A stretch of 64,000 bases of DNA. Source: Rhodospirillales bacterium (GTDB lineage Bacteria; Pseudomonadota; Alphaproteobacteria; Rhodospirillales; JANQFP01). The position numbers and the translations under genes are program-made. The DNA lies in the NCBI GenBank assembly GCA_028277795.1, contig JANQFP010000207.1, positions 1 to 64,000 on the forward strand. Direction: 5' to 3'. The notes below the pieces were generated by a model. It saw only the letters and a list, made by a program, of their open reading frames with translations. It was not told the origin of the DNA and did no database searches. Shown piece after piece: positions 61,321 through 64,000 of this stretch (positions are counted from its first letter, which is position 1; each line of letters begins with the position of its first letter).

Positions 61321-61995
61321 ATGGAGCACACCATGACCATCGACCGCCGCTCGGTCATTCGCGGGGCTGTCTGCGTCGGCGCGTTCGGCCTGACCTCCGC
61401 GTGGGTCCGCCGCCTCGCCGCCATGGTGCCGCCGGGCATGCAGGCCTTGCGCGGCGAGGCCCGGGTCAACGGATCTCCAGTCGGCGTCGGCGCCGAGATC
61501 GCCCCCGGCGACCGGGTGACCACGGGCCCGGATGCCGAGGCGGTGTTCGTGGTGGGCGAGGACGCCTTCCTGCTGCGCGGCGACGGCGAGATCACGCTGC
61601 CCGAGGCGGGTCCGGTGGAGCGGGTCCTGACCGTGATTTCGGGCCGGCTGCTCTCGGTGTTCGGGAACGATCGCCTGACCATCGACACGCCGGTGGCCAC
61701 CATCGGCATCCGGGGCACGGGCGCCTACGTGGAGACCTACGAGGACCGCGACTACGTGTGCCTGTGCTACGGACGGGCCGAGCTGCGCTCCAAGGTCTCG
61801 ATCAGCTACACCAAGTCCCTCGACACGGTCCACCACGACGACCCGCGCATGCTCTACGCCGACCCGGACATGCACGGCGGGCGGCTGTTCGACTTGGCTC
61901 CCATGGTCAACCATGAGGACGAGGAGCTGATCATGCTGGAGGCCCTGGTCGACCGCATCCCGCTATTCGGCCCCGAGCCGATCCGGATGCGATGA
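61321..61995 (+). CDS. FecR-domain protein with twin-arginine leader
   Basis: The N-terminus of this 224-residue protein (DRRSVIRGAVCVGAFGLTSAWVRRL) looks like a Tat signal (RRSVIRG). The rest is a FecR-like domain (GVGAEIAPGDRVTTGPDAEAVFVVGEDAFLLRGDGEITLP... LTIDTPVATIGIRGTGAYVET). The motif TPVATIGIRGT is shared with the large RTX protein upstream. ATG 61321 or ATG 61333 may be used. It starts 17 bases after the transporter, so the two are probably co-transcribed. Confidence 0.75.
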   Translation: MEHTMTIDRRSVIRGAVCVGAFGLTSAWVRRLAAMVPPGMQALRGEARVNGSPVGVGAEIAPGDRVTTGPDAEAVFVVGEDAFLLRGDGEITLPEAGPVERVLTVISGRLLSVFGNDRLTIDTPVATIGIRGTGAYVETYEDRDYVCLCYGRAELRSKVSISYTKSLDTVHHDDPRMLYADPDMHGGRLFDLAPMVNHEDEELIMLEALVDRIPLFGPEPIRMR

Positions 61996-62083
61996 CGTGG
62001 AGGCCGCGGACCGGTCAACGCCCCGACCCCATTGGGTACGGAACGCTGCCGGTCCTCCGACTTCGGTCAATGCGGTCCCGGCC

Positions 62084-63424
62084 TCAAGCTGCCGCGCTGG
62101 TTTGCGATCCAGCCTCGCCGGCGCGGGCGAGCAGGCGCCGGTTGACGGAGCTGTGCGGCTTGGCGGCCAGGCGCTCATGGGCCAGGGCCTCGGCCACGTC
62201 CCGCATGCCGCCGCGGACGGCTGCTTCGGCGAGGGTCCAGTCGATGATGTCGCGCTGGGCGTGGCTGCCGCCGAAGGTGTTGGCGATGAAGCGCGCCGGG
62301 TGGAGCCGCTCGACGGCCGCCGCGTAGTCGCCCCGCCAGAAGGCCGCGAAGCCCTCGATCAGGGGCAGGCCCGTCGCCCGCGCCCAGCGGACCGTCTCGG
62401 TGTCCGCCGGGGTGTCCTGGCGGTAGCTGCCGATGAGGCGGTCCACGTCGCCATGGCGCCCGGCTCCCAGGTAGGCCATGGCGGCGTGCCAGTCGTTGAA
62501 GGGATAGAACGTGCCGTCGGCGTGGGCGTCCCAGCACGCGGCCACCTCGTCCCAGCGCCCGCCGACGTCGTGACCGTCGATGTGCAGGCGCCAGAGCAGC
62601 GCGGACGCATCGACCAGATCCAGCACCACCGTGCTCTCCTCCTTGCGGATCTGCTGGTCGTAGAGGGCCATCACCGCGTCGCTCTGTCCCAGGTCCAGGT
62701 GGAACACCGCCTTGTGCCACCAGTTGTGGACCTTGAAGACGTTGTCGTCCCCGGACCAGGTGGGCTCGCGCGCCGCCATCCAGCCGATGCCGTCCTCGGC
62801 GCGGCCCTGCATCTCCATGACGTGGGCGACGGCGTGGTGGGCCCAGCAGTCCAGCGGCTGGCGCGCCACCGCCTCCCGGCCCATGGCCTCGGCGCGGGCA
62901 TAGTCGCCGGCCTCCTCGAGTCCGAACGCATACATGCCGAGCACGATGGGGTAGCCGGGCATGTCGTCGGACCACTTGGGCAGGGCCCGGGCGATGCGGT
63001 CGCGCAGGTCGCGGGCGCTGCCGCGGTAGTAGTCCATCAGGTGCCCGGCCTGCAGCGCGACGATGTCGTGCGGGTAGCGCATGCAGTGGTAGTCGAGCGC
63101 CACCGCGGCGGCGGTCCAGTTGTTGGCCAGCACGTGATCGAGGGCCGTCACGTGGGACCGCTCGCGGTCGCTGAGCGGCAGGGTCTTGACGTGGGCGACG
63201 ATGGTGCGCGCCTCGGCCGCAGCCTCCGGCTCGGCCGCCGTCGCGAACAGAGTGGCCTTGAAGATGTGGGCCATGGGGAACGCGGGGGCGGCGGCGATGG
63301 CGTCGTCGACCAGCGCCACCGGGTCGCCCCGGTAGATGTTGAAGGCCTCGACGGCCCGGTTGAAGATGGCCGCCGCCTCCGCGGTCGCGCCGGGAATGGC
63401 ATTGCCTTGGGAATCGGTGTGCAT
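62084..63424 (-). CDS. TTC38-like TPR protein
   Basis: This 446-residue protein has the TTC38 (tetratricopeptide repeat protein 38) pattern throughout: NRAVEAFNIYRGDPVALVDDAIAAAPAFPMAHIFKATLFATA, DRERSHVTALDHVLANNW, DYYRGSARDLRDRIARALPKW, GMYAFGLEEAGDYARAEAMGREAVARQPLDCWAHHAVAHVMEMQGR and NWWHKAVFHLDLG. It is cytoplasmic and its role is unknown. The start at 63424 has GGAGG upstream. It is divergent from the TetR gene, so the TetR protein may regulate it. Confidence 0.85.
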   Translation of the reverse strand: MHTDSQGNAIPGATAEAAAIFNRAVEAFNIYRGDPVALVDDAIAAAPAFPMAHIFKATLFATAAEPEAAAEARTIVAHVKTLPLSDRERSHVTALDHVLANNWTAAAVALDYHCMRYPHDIVALQAGHLMDYYRGSARDLRDRIARALPKWSDDMPGYPIVLGMYAFGLEEAGDYARAEAMGREAVARQPLDCWAHHAVAHVMEMQGRAEDGIGWMAAREPTWSGDDNVFKVHNWWHKAVFHLDLGQSDAVMALYDQQIRKEESTVVLDLVDASALLWRLHIDGHDVGGRWDEVAACWDAHADGTFYPFNDWHAAMAYLGAGRHGDVDRLIGSYRQDTPADTETVRWARATGLPLIEGFAAFWRGDYAAAVERLHPARFIANTFGGSHAQRDIIDWTLAEAAVRGGMRDVAEALAHERLAAKPHSSVNRRLLARAGEAGSQTSAAA

Positions 63425-63685
63425 CGGAACCTCCGCTGCGGTCTGGTTATGAGCGTTTGAAACCAACGGCACTGGCGGCCCGTGGGCCGTCGAGTGCGTG
63501 CCCAATACCTAGAGAGACGGCGCGGACTCGCCTAGTGCACTCGTGGTCCGCCCGGCGCGGGAAAAAATTTTCTTTCCATATCAGGGCGTTAAGGTATGGT
63601 GGCGGCCTTGAGACGGGCCGGGGGCGGCGGCGCGGTCCTTTCGACTGTACCTGTGGTACAGTTCGCCGGCTCGAGGATTGGCACC
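63425..63685. other. Divergent control region of TPR and TetR genes
   Basis: No gene is supported. An AT-rich core (63560-63590, GGAAAAAATTTTC) could form promoters in either direction. A perfect inverted repeat, listed separately, lies 24 bases before the TetR start. Confidence 0.5.
63644..63662. promoter_or_regulatory. Perfect inverted repeat, likely TetR operator
   Basis: ACTGTACCTGTGGTACAGT consists of two 8-base arms around TGT. Its length and symmetry fit a TetR-family dimer site, and it lies directly upstream of the TetR gene, suggesting autorepression. Confidence 0.65.
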
Positions 63686-64000
63686 ATGGTCGAAACCGAG
63701 ACAAAGAAGCCCGCACCAACGCGCGAGCAGCTTCTCGACGCCGCCGAGGCGGCCGTCCTCGCCAAGGGGTTCAGCGGCACCTCCATCGACGAGCTGATCG
63801 CGGCGGTGGGCATCTCGAAAAGCGGCTTCTTCTACCATTTCCGCGACAAGACGGAATTGGCCAAGGCCCTGCTGCAGCGCTACGTGGACGCCGACGACGA
63901 GATCTTCGACGACGTCTTCTCCCGCGCCGACGAGCTGAGCGAGGACCCGCTGCACAGCTTCCTGATCGGGCTCAAGATGCTGGCCGAGATCTTCGCCGAC
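63686..64000 (+). CDS. TetR-family regulator (3' end outside the window)
   Basis: At least 105 residues are visible. The helix-turn-helix reads TREQLLDAAEAAVLAKGFSGTSIDELIAAVGISKSGFFYHFRDKTELAKALLQRYV, a standard TetR DNA-binding domain; the ligand-binding domain continues past the window edge. ATG 63686 is the only sensible start. It probably controls itself and the divergent TPR gene through the upstream palindrome. Confidence 0.88.
   Translation, partial: MVETETKKPAPTREQLLDAAEAAVLAKGFSGTSIDELIAAVGISKSGFFYHFRDKTELAKALLQRYVDADDEIFDDVFSRADELSEDPLHSFLIGLKMLAEIFAD

Noticed and set aside
62000-63460. Long plus-strand frame opposite the TTC38-like gene
   Set aside because: It mirrors the real gene on the other strand; its product has no domain and is Val/Gly/Arg-rich as expected of an antisense shadow.

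Overview
The window comes from a high-GC proteobacterium, most likely an alphaproteobacterium of the Rhodospirillales type. This rests on the strongly GC-biased codon use and on the gene families present (MmsA, siroheme sulfite reductase with an APS-type CysH, FecR/RTX surface proteins, TolB/TPR regulators, an alphaproteobacterial mobilisation module). No rRNA gene is present, so the taxonomic guess is inference.

1-11.2 kb is accessory, probably mobilisable DNA. It opens with a compact, less GC-rich defence operon: an adenine-specific DNA methyltransferase and a PaeR7I/XhoI-type endonuclease, followed through a tiny bridging ORF by HamA and HamB of the Hachiman anti-phage system. Next come a tRNA-like gene with an oversized anticodon loop, a helix-turn-helix protein, a hairpin-rich leader, an ArdC-type antirestriction protein, two small proteins, a MOBP-like relaxase and a MobC-like accessory protein.

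11.2-15.4 kb looks like a scrambled junction. A TolB/TPR regulator and a potassium-channel-like gene, both missing their 5' ends, face away from each other. The 3' end of the channel gene is repeated 1.8 kb downstream as a 41-bp direct repeat. Between the two repeat copies lies a membrane-protein gene containing 26 tandem hexanucleotides.

15.4-45.9 kb is a complete, single-strand cluster for an extracellular-type contractile injection system (eCIS). It holds a DUF4255 cap protein, sheath, tubes, a second sheath-like protein, a DUF5908 protein, separate hub and spike, a membrane-anchored protein, gp25-like and gp6/J-like baseplate proteins, a tail-I-like protein, three consecutive proteins sharing an N-terminal module, a putative tape-measure-like protein, an AAA+ ATPase, a DUF4157 protein with an internal HNH-like segment (candidate effector), and a TPR protein. 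A textbook sigma-54 promoter sits just before the first gene, and a sigma-54-type activator (46.3-47.7 kb, opposite strand) lies just past the last. This activator carries an altered GAFTGA motif.

48-64 kb is more chromosomal in character: an HxlR regulator with methylmalonate-semialdehyde dehydrogenase, an unrecognised lower-GC gene, an Lrp/AsnC regulator divergent from sulfite reductase and CysH, a pentapeptide-repeat protein, a FecR/RTX/beta-propeller surface protein behind a second clear sigma-54 promoter, a bile-acid-symporter-like transporter, a second FecR-domain protein, a TTC38-like TPR protein, and a TetR regulator that runs off the right edge.
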